Source: Lachnospiraceae bacterium (lineage in GTDB: Bacteria > Bacillota > Clostridia > Lachnospirales > Lachnospiraceae). From it: a stretch of DNA of 25,264 nt. The first letter of the stretch is position 1. Each line of letters starts with the position of its first letter. The position numbers were made by a program, and so were the translations under genes. This document shows, piece by piece, positions 1-7,753 of the stretch. The DNA lies in assembly GCA_900751995.1 (NCBI GenBank), contig CAADTP010000064.1, positions 1 to 25,264 on the forward strand. The letters run 5' to 3'. Below the pieces are notes generated by a model that did not search any database, was not told the origin of the DNA, and saw nothing but the letters and a program-made list of their open reading frames with translations.

Positions 1-1916
1 AGATGATGGCATTCGGTAACATGGGAGATGACTGTGGTACAGGTGTTGCCTTCACACGTGACCCTGCTACAGGAGCTAACGGTCTGTTCGGTGAATTCCT
101 GACAAACGCTCAGGGTGAGGACGTTGTTGCCGGTGTTCGTACACCTATGCACATCACCGAAATGGAACAGAAATTCCCGGAAGCATTCGTACAGTTCAAA
201 CAGGTTTGCAAAACTCTGGAAGATCACTACAGAGATATGCAGGACATGGAGTTCACTGTAGAGCACGGTAAACTTTACATGCTGCAGACACGTAATGGTA
301 AGAGAACTGCTCAGGCTGCTCTGAAGATCGCTTGTGACCTTGTTGATGAGGGAATGAGAACAGAAGAAGAAGCTGTTGCAATGATCGACCCACGTAACCT
401 TGACACTCTGCTTCATCCGCAGTTCGATGCAGCTGCTCTTAAAGCTGCTACACCGATGGGCAAAGGTCTTGGAGCTTCTCCAGGAGCTGCTTGCGGTAAA
501 GTTGTATTCACAGCTGATGACGCTGTTGAATGGGCTGCAAGAGGAGAGAAAGTCGTTCTGGTTCGTCTTGAGACATCTCCGGAAGATATCACAGGTATGA
601 AATCTGCTCAGGGTATCCTGACAGTTCGTGGTGGTATGACTTCTCACGCTGCAGTAGTTGCCCGTGGTATGGGTGAGTGCTGTGTATCCGGATGCGGTGA
701 TATCGCTATGGATGAAGAAAACAAGAAATTCACACTGGCTGGAAAAGAATTCCACGAAGGAGACTTCATCTCCATCGATGGTACAACAGGTAACATCTAT
801 GACGGAATCATCCCGACTGTAGATGCTACAATCGCTGGTGAGTTCGGCCGTATCATGGCTTGGGCTGACAAATACAGAACAATGAAAGTTCGTACAAACG
901 CAGATACACCGGAAGATGCTAAGAAAGCAGTTGAGCTTGGTGCAGAAGGTATCGGTCTTTGCCGTACAGAGCATATGTTCTTCGGTGAGGGACGTATCGA
1001 TGCATTCCGTGAAATGATCTGCTCCACAACAGTAGAAGAAAGAGAAGCAGCTCTTGCAAAAATTCTTCCATATCAGCAGGAAGACTTCGAAGGACTGTTC
1101 GAAGCTCTGGAAGGAAACCCGGTTACTATCCGTTTCCTGGATCCGCCGCTTCATGAATTCGTTCCTACAGAAGAAGCTGACATCAAGAAACTTGCTGACG
1201 CTCAGGGCAAAACTGTTGAAGAGATCAAGACAATCATTGATTCTCTCCATGAATTCAACCCAATGATGGGTCATCGTGGATGCCGTCTTGCAGTTACCTA
1301 TCCGGAAATTGCTAAGATGCAGACATCAGCTGTTATCCGTGCAGCAATCAAAGTTCAGAACGCTCATCCGGATTGGACAATCAAACCGGAAATCATGATC
1401 CCGCTTGTTGGCGATATCAAAGAGCTTAAATATGTTAAGAAATTCGTAGTAGAAACTGCAGACGCTGAGATCAAAGCAGCTGGTGCTAACCTTGAATACG
1501 AAGTTGGTACTATGATCGAGATCCCGAGAGCAGCTCTTACAGCTGATGACATCGCTAAAGAAGCTGACTTCTTCTGCTTCGGTACAAACGACCTTACACA
1601 GATGACATACGGCTTCTCCCGTGATGATGCTGGTAAGTTCCTTGACGCTTACTATGATGCTAAGATCTTCGAGAATGACCCATTCGCTAAACTTGACCAG
1701 GTTGGTGTTGGCAAACTCATGAAGATGGCTATCGAACTTGGAAGACCGGTTAACCCGAATCTCCATGTTGGTATCTGCGGTGAGCACGGTGGAGATCCGT
1801 CTTCCGTAGAATTCTGCCATAAACTTGGCCTTAACTATGTATCCTGCTCACCGTTCCGTGTACCGATCGCTCGTCTGGCAGCAGCTCAGGCAGCAATCGC
1901 TGAGAAGAATGCATAA
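1..1916 (+). CDS. ppdK: Pyruvate,phosphate dikinase, C-terminal ~637 residues (5' end outside window)
   Basis: PPDK interconverts pyruvate, ATP and Pi with PEP, AMP and PPi in the cytoplasm; in anaerobic Firmicutes it links PEP and pyruvate in glycolysis/gluconeogenesis. The open frame enters from the left edge (family length is about 875 residues, so roughly 235 N-terminal residues are missing). What is visible is the end of the ATP-grasp domain, the swivelling phosphohistidine domain with GGMTSHAAVVARG (His at fragment residue 215), and the PEP/pyruvate TIM-barrel with GTNDLTQ and the catalytic-Cys motif GICGEHGG (Cys 592). Codon use is strongly biased, as expected of a highly expressed gene. 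It ends with TAA and is followed by three hairpins, the last a strong terminator. The identification is secure; only the start is unknown. Confidence 0.97.
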   Translation, partial: MMAFGNMGDDCGTGVAFTRDPATGANGLFGEFLTNAQGEDVVAGVRTPMHITEMEQKFPEAFVQFKQVCKTLEDHYRDMQDMEFTVEHGKLYMLQTRNGKRTAQAALKIACDLVDEGMRTEEEAVAMIDPRNLDTLLHPQFDAAALKAATPMGKGLGASPGAACGKVVFTADDAVEWAARGEKVVLVRLETSPEDITGMKSAQGILTVRGGMTSHAAVVARGMGECCVSGCGDIAMDEENKKFTLAGKEFHEGDFISIDGTTGNIYDGIIPTVDATIAGEFGRIMAWADKYRTMKVRTNADTPEDAKKAVELGAEGIGLCRTEHMFFGEGRIDAFREMICSTTVEEREAALAKILPYQQEDFEGLFEALEGNPVTIRFLDPPLHEFVPTEEADIKKLADAQGKTVEEIKTIIDSLHEFNPMMGHRGCRLAVTYPEIAKMQTSAVIRAAIKVQNAHPDWTIKPEIMIPLVGDIKELKYVKKFVVETADAEIKAAGANLEYEVGTMIEIPRAALTADDIAKEADFFCFGTNDLTQMTYGFSRDDAGKFLDAYYDAKIFENDPFAKLDQVGVGKLMKMAIELGRPVNPNLHVGICGEHGGDPSSVEFCHKLGLNYVSCSPFRVPIARLAAAQAAIAEKNA

Positions 1917-1927
1917 GAAAAACCATT

Positions 1928-1970
1928 AAGAACATATTGTTCTTGAACTATATAAATCATAGATTTATAT
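1928..1970 (+). other. Two tandem perfect hairpins in the ppdK 3' UTR
   Basis: AAGAACA-TAT-TGTTCTT (1928-1944) and ATATAAAT-CATAG-ATTTATAT (1950-1970) are perfect stems of 7 and 8 bp directly after the ppdK stop codon and before the terminator. Neither has its own T-run. They may act as 3'-end mRNA stabilisers or protein sites; the role is unknown. Confidence 0.6.
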
Positions 1971-1994
1971 CTTGTGTCCAAACAGAGTAATACC

Positions 1995-2034
1995 GAACCT
2001 CGTGGTATGAGAAATCATGCCATGGGGTTCTTTT
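1995..2034 (+). terminator. Rho-independent terminator of ppdK
   Basis: A 16-bp stem (arms 1995-2010 and 2015-2030, with some G-T pairs) is capped by a GAAA tetraloop and followed by TTTT. It separates ppdK from the MATE gene. Confidence 0.85.
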
Positions 2035-2078
2035 AACGTAATTAATATTTTTATTCTTGTTGTCTGGGGGAAGTAATT

Positions 2079-3437
2079 TTGAAGAATAACAAATATGAGA
2101 TTGATATGTGCAATGGCTCGATCATGGATAAACTGATTTCATTTTCGATGCCTCTGATGCTTTCCGGAATTTTGCAGCTAATGTTTAATGCTGTAGATAT
2201 CATTGTTGTAGGGCAGTTTTCGGGAAGTGAAGCACTGGCGGCAGTCGGATCGACCACCGCTCTGATTGCTGTATTTACAAATTTATTTATCGGAATATCT
2301 CTTGGAGCGAATGTGCTCGCTGCACGATTCTATGCTTCAGGTAAACATAAAGAAATGTCTGAAACAGTGCATACTGCGATCACACTTGCACTGATCAGTG
2401 GTGTCATCATGGCGTTTGCCGGACTGATTTTTTCCAGGCTGGCACTTGAAATTATGGGTACACCGGATAATGTTATTGATCATTCAACACTGTATATGCG
2501 TATTTACTTTCTTGGAATGCCGTTTTTCATGCTGTACAATTATGGTGCAGCTGTTTTAAGGGCGGTGGGAGATACCAAACGTCCTCTGTTCTATCTGATC
2601 ATATCGGGACTTGCAAATGCAGGAATCAATATGCTTCTCGTTATTGTGTTTCATATGGGAGTGGCAGGTGTCGCGATCGGAACGGTAATTTCACAGGGTA
2701 TTTCCTGCATACTTGTATTACGCTGCCTGCATTGCTCAGAGGGAAGTTATCAGCTCAGATTTTCAAAGCTGACTATAAAAGGCTACTATCTGCGTCAGAT
2801 TTTTCAGGTAGGAATTCCGGCGGGAATCCAGAGTACAGTGATCAATATTTCCAATGCGTTACTGCAGTCCTCTGTAAATTCTTTTGGTTCGATTGCCATG
2901 GCAGGATATACAGCTGCGAATAATATTTTTGGATTTTTGTATGTTTCGGTGAATGCTGTTACACAGTCCTGTATGAGCTTTACAAGCCAGAACTATGGTG
3001 TACGTAAGACGAAACGTATGGACAAAGTCCTTCTGGATTGTGTTATTTTGTCCTTTGCAGTCTCATTTACCTTAGGATGCGGGGCGTATTTCTTTGGTGA
3101 TAAATTACTCCGCCTGTATACCAGTGATCCGAAGGTTATCCAGTGTGGCATTGAGATTCTTGCCTACACAACGATCCCGTATTTCTGCTGCGGCATCATG
3201 GATCTGATTCCGGGTGCACTTCGTGGAATGGGACGGTCTGGCGTGCCGATGATCCTTTCTATTATTGGTACAGTAGGAACACGTATTGTGTGGATCTTTG
3301 GATTGTTCCCGCATCACCGAAGCTTAAGTTTCCTCTTTATCTCCTATCCGGTATCCTGGATCATCACAATCATCCTGCAGGTAATCTGTTATTATTTTGT
3401 AAGGAAAAAAGTACACAAAATCATTCTGAATTTATGA
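2079..3437 (+). CDS. MATE family multidrug/cation efflux transporter
   Basis: An integral membrane antiporter of the MATE (MatE, MOP superfamily) type, expected to export drugs or metabolites using Na+ or H+. The 452-residue length is typical. The N-terminus has the usual MATE signature (PLMLSGILQLMFNAVDIIVV, then GQFSGSEALAAVG), with about 12 hydrophobic segments in two halves; the second half starts near residue 240 with GIPAGIQSTVINISN. I prefer the TTG at 2079 because GGGGGAAG lies 7-12 bases upstream; an ATG start ten codons in (2109) would lose conserved N-terminal residues. The stop codon forms the base of a hairpin. Substrate cannot be told from sequence. No clear promoter was identified between the ppdK terminator and this start. 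Confidence 0.9.
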   Translation: MKNNKYEIDMCNGSIMDKLISFSMPLMLSGILQLMFNAVDIIVVGQFSGSEALAAVGSTTALIAVFTNLFIGISLGANVLAARFYASGKHKEMSETVHTAITLALISGVIMAFAGLIFSRLALEIMGTPDNVIDHSTLYMRIYFLGMPFFMLYNYGAAVLRAVGDTKRPLFYLIISGLANAGINMLLVIVFHMGVAGVAIGTVISQGISCILVLRCLHCSEGSYQLRFSKLTIKGYYLRQIFQVGIPAGIQSTVINISNALLQSSVNSFGSIAMAGYTAANNIFGFLYVSVNAVTQSCMSFTSQNYGVRKTKRMDKVLLDCVILSFAVSFTLGCGAYFFGDKLLRLYTSDPKVIQCGIEILAYTTIPYFCCGIMDLIPGALRGMGRSGVPMILSIIGTVGTRIVWIFGLFPHHRSLSFLFISYPVSWIITIILQVICYYFVRKKVHKIILNL

Positions 3438-3457
3438 CGGACTATTTAAGTCCGTCA
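3435..3457 (+). terminator. Hairpin terminator overlapping the MATE stop codon
   Basis: TGACGGACT (3435-3443) and AGTCCGTCA (3449-3457) form a perfect 9-bp stem that begins at the TGA stop codon. The T-rich tail is short (TATTCTTTG), so termination may be partial. Confidence 0.6.
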
Positions 3458-3473
3458 TATTCTTTGACTTATT

Positions 3474-3616
3474 GTAACTATTCAGAAGGTAGTATCCCGC
3501 GAGGTGTTTTGGCATGTTTTTTGCCAAAATCCCGAGACATATAAGGCAAAATGCCATCACCGAAGGTGATTTGGAATGCATTTTGACTCGTAACTGTGAG
3601 GGTACGGAACAGTTAC
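3474..3616 (+). mobile_element. MITE-like repeat, copy A (143 bp)
   Basis: The 5' end GTAACTATTCAG is inverted at the 3' end (CGGAACAGTTAC). It is flanked by degenerate 8-bp duplications GACTTATT (3466-3473) and GACCTACT (3617-3624), 6/8 identical. Internal hairpins are TTTTGGCA/TGCCAAAA (3507-3529), AAAATGC/GCATTTT enclosing ATCACC-GAA-GGTGAT (3548-3584), and GTAACTGT/ACAGTTAC (3590-3616). It is nearly identical to copy D at 25010 and related to copies B and C. It lies between the convergent MATE and aldehyde dehydrogenase genes; its right flank overlaps the dehydrogenase stop codon. There is no coding capacity. Confidence 0.85.
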
Positions 3617-3619
3617 GAC

Positions 3620-4999
3620 CTACTTCAGGAATTTTCGCAGCAGTTTTTCGTTGCGTGGTGTATATGGCTGGTAGCGCATGGAAAGATCGATCCAGGTTTT
3701 TTTGTTTACGATGCTCTTGTAATGTGAGAAGGTCCGAAATCCTTCTTCACCGTGATAAGCACCCATTCCACTTTCACCAAAACCACCGAATCCCATTTCA
3801 GAAGTTGCAAGATGGATCAGAGTATCGTTGATACATCCGCCTCCGAAACTGCACTGCTCCATAAATTTCCGGGCAGTTTTTCGCCGGGAAGTAAAAATAT
3901 AAAGTGCGAGAGGATGAGACATGGAGTTGATCTTTGGAATAACCTCATCCATAGAATCATAAGTTATAATCGGAAGGATCGGACCAAAAATCTCCTGCTG
4001 CATCACCGGATCATCAAAGGAGACAGAGTCAAGAATCGTCGGCTCAATGCGAAGCGTATCCGGATCGGAAGCTCCGCCATAGGATACTTTTCCGGAGGTG
4101 ATCAGATCACAGAGTCTGTGAAAATGCTTTTCATTGATGATTTTTCCATAATTTGGATTCTGAAGAGGTGTTTCCGAATACTGCCGGCGGATCTGCCGGA
4201 TCAGATGCTTTACAAGACGATCCTTGATCTTGCGGTCACAATAGATGTAATCAGGAGCAACACAGGTCTGGCCGCAGTTAAGAAATTTACCAAAAACAAT
4301 CCTGCGGGCAGCAAGCTTCAGATTGCATTTACGATCCACGATACAGGGACTTTTGCCACCGAGTTCCAGAGTGACAGGAGTGAGGAACTGACTTGCCTTT
4401 GCCATAACTTCTTTGCCGACGTTCTGGCTTCCGGTAAAGAAAATATAATCGAAATGCTGATTGAGCAGACAGGTGTTTTCTTCGCGACCGCCGGTGACAA
4501 CTGAGACAAGTTCTGGTTCAAAGCAGTCTCTGACAAGAGTTTCAATCATTGCCGTCGTGGATGGTGAGTAGGCACTGGGCTTAAGAATCACAGTATTTCC
4601 GGCAGCCAGTGCATCGATCAGAGGGTCAAGGGAAAGGAGAAATGGATAATTCCACGGACTCATGATGAGAACCACACCATAGGGGACTGGTTTCTTATAA
4701 CTGCGGGCGGCAAACTGGGAGATCGGCGTGTGGACATCCTGTTCCTCAGCGTATTCTTCGATGTGCTGGATCATGTGTGTCAGCTCACTTAAGACGAGTC
4801 CCGTTTCGCACATATAACTCTCAAAAGAGCTTTTGCCAAGGTCTTCATGGAGGGCATCGTGTATCTCTTTTTCATGTCCCACGATATACTCCTTTAATTG
4901 TTTGAGGACTTCTATCCGACTTTTTACAGGGAGGGTTGCTCCTGTGTAAAAATAATTTCGTTGAATTTCAATTTGTTTTTTTATTTCTTCTTCTGTCAT
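3620..4999 (-). CDS. Class 3-type NAD(P)-dependent aldehyde dehydrogenase
   Basis: Oxidises aldehydes to carboxylates with NAD(P)+ as a soluble cytoplasmic enzyme. At 459 residues it has class 3 ALDH length, without the N-terminal extension of classes 1 and 2. Visible motifs are MSPWNYPF (cofactor site), ILKPSAYSP, FFTGSQNVGK, the general-base Glu 212 in LELGGKSP and the nucleophile Cys 246 in NCGQTC, close to the class 3 numbering (Glu 209/Cys 243). I chose the ATG at 4999 (MTEEEIKKQ) because AAAGGAAG sits just upstream; the open frame continues 18 codons further without a better site. A TTGACT-17-TATTCT promoter lies upstream. Its 3' end abuts repeat copy A, whose target duplication includes the TAG stop. 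The substrate is unknown. Confidence 0.92.
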   Translation of the reverse strand: MTEEEIKKQIEIQRNYFYTGATLPVKSRIEVLKQLKEYIVGHEKEIHDALHEDLGKSSFESYMCETGLVLSELTHMIQHIEEYAEEQDVHTPISQFAARSYKKPVPYGVVLIMSPWNYPFLLSLDPLIDALAAGNTVILKPSAYSPSTTAMIETLVRDCFEPELVSVVTGGREENTCLLNQHFDYIFFTGSQNVGKEVMAKASQFLTPVTLELGGKSPCIVDRKCNLKLAARRIVFGKFLNCGQTCVAPDYIYCDRKIKDRLVKHLIRQIRRQYSETPLQNPNYGKIINEKHFHRLCDLITSGKVSYGGASDPDTLRIEPTILDSVSFDDPVMQQEIFGPILPIITYDSMDEVIPKINSMSHPLALYIFTSRRKTARKFMEQCSFGGGCINDTLIHLATSEMGFGGFGESGMGAYHGEEGFRTFSHYKSIVNKKTWIDLSMRYQPYTPRNEKLLRKFLK

Positions 5000-5024
5000 A
5001 GAATGTACTTCCTTTTTTGTTTCA

Positions 5025-5053
5025 AGAATAACAGTCGGAAGAAAAAAAGTCAA
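5025..5053 (-). promoter_or_regulatory. Promoter of the aldehyde dehydrogenase gene
   Basis: On the minus strand: TTGACT (5053-5048), 17-bp spacer, TATTCT (5030-5025), about 25 bases before the chosen ATG. Good sigma-A spacing. Confidence 0.6.
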
Positions 5054-5139
5054 CCAACAAACAAAAATCAGAGTGGTTAGATCGCTGTTACCTGTGAAAA
5101 AAATAAATTACTGTGAAAATTCAGAATATTCACGCGAAA

Positions 5140-5167
5140 TTGCTTGTATGGTGTCGAAAAATATGAT
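5140..5167 (+). promoter_or_regulatory. Promoter of the secreted-protein gene
   Basis: TTGCTT (5140-5145), 16-bp spacer, TATGAT (5162-5167), about 50 bases before the ATG at 5220. It is divergent from the aldehyde dehydrogenase promoter. Confidence 0.5.
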
Positions 5168-5219
5168 AAGATTTAATTATCAAATATATTGATTTTTTAA
5201 AGATGGGAGGGTTTCGAGT

Positions 5220-6818
5220 ATGAATCGAGGAAGAAATATTCTTAAAAAGACTGCAGCTGTGGCAATGAGTTCTTCGATGATCCTGGCAGGAGGAAGTAAT
5301 GTATGGGCTGCTGGTTCCTATCAGGAGACAGCCAGGGCATCTCTTCAGACACTTACAGAATCAGTTGCGGGAGCAATTGACGGGTATGCGCAGGATGTGA
5401 ACAGATCGCTGCAGGGCTCAAAGGGAACGCTGACGCTTAAGGTAGAAGATACCGGCAAGGCAATTATTGGCTCCATGCTTGGACAGGAAGATCTGACGTG
5501 GTTACAGGATCTGAAAATGGATATGGATATTTCTGTAAAAGACGGAATAGAGGCGATTGATTCGACCATTCTTCTGAATGGAGAAAAGATCTGTGATCTG
5601 AATATATATCAGGATATGGCAGAGATGACGCAGTACATTCAGGTTCCGGAGATTTCTGATGCATATATTGCAGTTAAGACGGCGGATGAAATGAATGGTG
5701 AATCACAGGAAATCATGCAGACTTATATGAATGTGTTATCAGATCTGGGTTCTGCCCTGCCGGATGCGGAGACAACCAGAACGCTTCTTGACCGTTATGG
5801 AACACTTGTGATTGACAGCGTGGAAGAGGGGAGTACTGTTGAAGAGAATGTTTCTGTAGAAGGTATCGGTGAAGACTGTACTGTATACGAAGGAAAGATC
5901 ACAGGGGCTGCTGCCCGGACCATGCTTGAGAATATTCTTGTATCGGCTAAGGATGACGCAGAGATCAAGGGTCTTTTTGACCACTGGACAGAGAACGGAT
6001 ATTCCAGTGAAGATCAGTATACGGAATATCAGTCGGCAGTCGAGAAACTGCTGGAGGACATAAAGTCTGCAGAAACGGACGGCAGTGAAAGTACAGAGGA
6101 TTTTTCTGAGAGAGTCTGGGTAAATGGAGAAAACAAGATTGTCGGACGTGAGATAGGGATTGTTGACGGAGCAGATTACGAACCGATATTTACTCTGAAA
6201 ACACCTTCGCAGGATGGAAAGACAGCACTTCTTCTGGAAGTTGGTGCAGATGACAGTCATCTGACACTTACAGGAAGCGGAGCATCGGCTGACGGACTCT
6301 TAAATGGAGATTATATCTTTGCAGTGGATGGAACAGAGACACTTGATATCAAGGTAGAAAATCTTGAGCTCAAGCCGGAAAAACCGGGATATTATAACGG
6401 AACCTTTACCGTTTCTTTCCCGGAAAGCACATCTGAAGACAGTGGAGATGCCGCTGTATCCAATATGCTGAATGGCTTCAGTGCCGTAATAAACATGAAT
6501 TCTGACGCATCTGCCGAAACAAGCACACTTGATCTTTCATTAGTGACATCTGGAGTATCACTTGGAAGCCTTTCTCTGACAGGTGGCTATGGTCAGGGTG
6601 CAGAGATTCCGGATCTCAAGAATCTTGGAAGCGTTTATACAGCAGACGATCAGGAAGCTATGACAGAATATCTCACAAATGCGGACTGGACTGTTCTTAC
6701 AGAGAATCTGAAGAAGGCTGGTGTTCCACAGGAACTGACAGACGGACTTCTCATGACTATGGAGTCAGCGGTTGAGGACAGCGCACCAGATACAACAGCA
6801 GAGGAGCCGGCAGCATAA
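5220..6818 (+). CDS. Secreted acidic protein of unknown function (532 aa)
   Basis: I do not recognise the family. The start is well supported: ATG 5220 follows GGGAGGG and encodes a clear Sec signal peptide (basic MNRGRNILKK, hydrophobic core, likely cleavage after VWA at residue 30). There is no lipobox Cys and no C-terminal LPXTG or transmembrane anchor, so the product is probably exported and released. The mature part is rich in Asp, Glu, Ser and Thr and poor in Arg and Cys. It shows alternating-hydrophobicity beta stretches around residues 70-140, 210-235 and 300-450 (for example TLDLSLVTSGVSLGSLSLTG), and a low-complexity Glu/Ala/Pro end. A LolA/LppX-like beta fold is a guess only. It is monocistronic, with its own promoter and a bidirectional terminator shared with the next gene. 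Confidence 0.85.
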   Translation: MNRGRNILKKTAAVAMSSSMILAGGSNVWAAGSYQETARASLQTLTESVAGAIDGYAQDVNRSLQGSKGTLTLKVEDTGKAIIGSMLGQEDLTWLQDLKMDMDISVKDGIEAIDSTILLNGEKICDLNIYQDMAEMTQYIQVPEISDAYIAVKTADEMNGESQEIMQTYMNVLSDLGSALPDAETTRTLLDRYGTLVIDSVEEGSTVEENVSVEGIGEDCTVYEGKITGAAARTMLENILVSAKDDAEIKGLFDHWTENGYSSEDQYTEYQSAVEKLLEDIKSAETDGSESTEDFSERVWVNGENKIVGREIGIVDGADYEPIFTLKTPSQDGKTALLLEVGADDSHLTLTGSGASADGLLNGDYIFAVDGTETLDIKVENLELKPEKPGYYNGTFTVSFPESTSEDSGDAAVSNMLNGFSAVINMNSDASAETSTLDLSLVTSGVSLGSLSLTGGYGQGAEIPDLKNLGSVYTADDQEAMTEYLTNADWTVLTENLKKAGVPQELTDGLLMTMESAVEDSAPDTTAEEPAA

Positions 6819-6837
6819 TAAGTCGGTAATACAAAAA

Positions 6838-6870
6838 AGAGGCTCTCAGGCGTGAATCCTGAGAACCTCT
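6838..6870. terminator. Bidirectional terminator between convergent genes
   Basis: AGAGG-C-TCTCAGG (6838-6850) pairs with CCTGAGA-A-CCTCT (6858-6870): 12 of 13 positions pair around a 7-base loop. A-rich sequence on the left and TCTTTTTC on the right allow termination in both directions. The hairpin overlaps the last codons and stop of the minus-strand DUF1275 gene. Confidence 0.8.
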
Positions 6871-7541
6871 TCTTTTTCTGTTTCTTTCTCTCTGGAAAGA
6901 ACGCGTTCTTCATTGACGAGTACAAGTGCAGCACATACAGGGAGAAGTCCTGCCCATGCACCTGTGAGATGAAATCTCTGACAGAACAGGAAACATACTG
7001 CAACTCCCAGATAAAAAGAAAGAAGCACTTTTCCATAAAAAATTCCCCTTCGAAGTGCCTCGGAGTCTTTGCTGTAAAGGTATTCTGCAAATCCTGTCGT
7101 GCACTGACGGAGATTGTTGGTGCAGAAGATGCAGGAACTGTTGAATCCATCTGCACCTTTGAAGGAACACCACTGAAATGCCGTGGCAAAAAAAACAGGA
7201 TACAGTGCAATGAAAGGATCCATATCCTCCGGAAGAAATCCGAGAAGGAGAAAAGCCAGGGCATCAATCAGAAGACTGACGAATTTCAGAGTGGTCTTCT
7301 GCAGCTTGTGTGAGAGAAAAACGGTCGCAACCATCGCGAAAATGTAGATCAGCAATGCTGAGAAACGAAAAAACATATGCGGATCAGAGTGTCCGGTGAG
7401 ATCCATAACGAATGAGATCAGGTTTCCGGTCTGTGCAGAACCAAAAACATCACAACGGTTGAAAATTGCATAACATCCCATAAAACCACCGATAAAAGTT
7501 ACGGTTAAATGTAACCGGCGTTCAAGGATTGCCTTATCCAT
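6846..7541 (-). CDS. DUF1275 (YoaK-type) membrane protein
   Basis: A 231-residue integral membrane protein with about six hydrophobic segments. The DUF1275 hallmark is at the N-terminus: GGFMGCYAIFNRCDVFGSAQ followed by TGNLISF. The biochemical function of this family is not established; transport is suspected. I chose the ATG at 7541 (MDKAILERRL) because AGGA lies 9 bases before it; an in-frame ATG three codons upstream sits directly against AGGA, too close for initiation. It is divergent from the lysR gene, with overlapping -35 boxes, so it is a likely target of that regulator. The stop lies inside a bidirectional terminator. Confidence 0.82.
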   Translation of the reverse strand: MDKAILERRLHLTVTFIGGFMGCYAIFNRCDVFGSAQTGNLISFVMDLTGHSDPHMFFRFSALLIYIFAMVATVFLSHKLQKTTLKFVSLLIDALAFLLLGFLPEDMDPFIALYPVFFATAFQWCSFKGADGFNSSCIFCTNNLRQCTTGFAEYLYSKDSEALRRGIFYGKVLLSFYLGVAVCFLFCQRFHLTGAWAGLLPVCAALVLVNEERVLSREKETEKEEVLRIHA

Positions 7542-7574
7542 GTAAATCATTCCTATCTTTCTTAATCTGTGGAT

Positions 7575-7603
7575 ATTATAGTATCAAAATATTATATTGT
7601 AAA
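7575..7603 (-). promoter_or_regulatory. Promoter of the DUF1275 gene
   Basis: Minus strand: TTTACA (7603-7598), 17-bp spacer, perfect TATAAT (7580-7575), 34 bases before the chosen start. Its -35 box overlaps that of the divergent lysR promoter. Confidence 0.65.
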
Positions 7604-7625
7604 TTCGATATTTTATCTATATAAT
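7597..7625 (+). promoter_or_regulatory. Promoter of the lysR gene
   Basis: TTGTAA (7597-7602), 17-bp spacer, perfect TATAAT (7620-7625). It predicts a leader of about 120 bases before the TTG start, holding a repeat relic and two short palindromes. Confidence 0.65.
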
Positions 7626-7642
7626 ATAAAAAGAATTTATAA

Positions 7643-7679
7643 GTAGTTCACAGGTGCTGTGAACGGAATGAACAGTAAC
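7643..7679 (+). repeat. Relic of the MITE-like family (internally deleted)
   Basis: GTAGTTCACAGGT joined to GCTGTGAACGGAATG, then AACAGTAAC, matches the two ends of copy B (17008) with the middle missing. GTTCACA/TGTGAAC forms a 7-bp stem. No target duplication is visible. It lies in the predicted lysR leader. Confidence 0.6.
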
Positions 7680-7692
7680 TCTACAGGTATTA

Positions 7693-7719
7693 TTCTCGAC
7701 CGAGAAACGCTCTGAGCGT
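7693..7719. promoter_or_regulatory. Two adjacent palindromes in the lysR leader
   Basis: TTCTCG-AC-CGAGAA (7693-7706) and ACGCTC-T-GAGCGT (7707-7719) are perfect dyads immediately upstream of the ribosome binding site. They are candidate operators or small mRNA hairpins; no protein can be assigned. Confidence 0.4.
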
Positions 7720-7753
7720 ATGCATATACTGTCACAAAAGGAGGAAGCGTAAA

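Noticed and set aside
3514..3831. ORF of 105 codons running out of repeat copy A
   Set aside because: It is the repeat read in one frame plus antisense of the aldehyde dehydrogenase gene. A similar ITEGD-type peptide appears from copy B only because the DNA is repeated; the frame is not kept across copies.
3752..4504. 250-codon open frame on the plus strand
   Set aside because: It lies wholly antisense within the aldehyde dehydrogenase gene, whose motifs are intact, and it has no ribosome binding site or recognisable domain.
5085..5125. GTTACCTGTGAA and TTACTGTGAAAA, resembling repeat ends
   Set aside because: Only short matches in AT-rich sequence, without the rest of the element or duplications; chance is likely.
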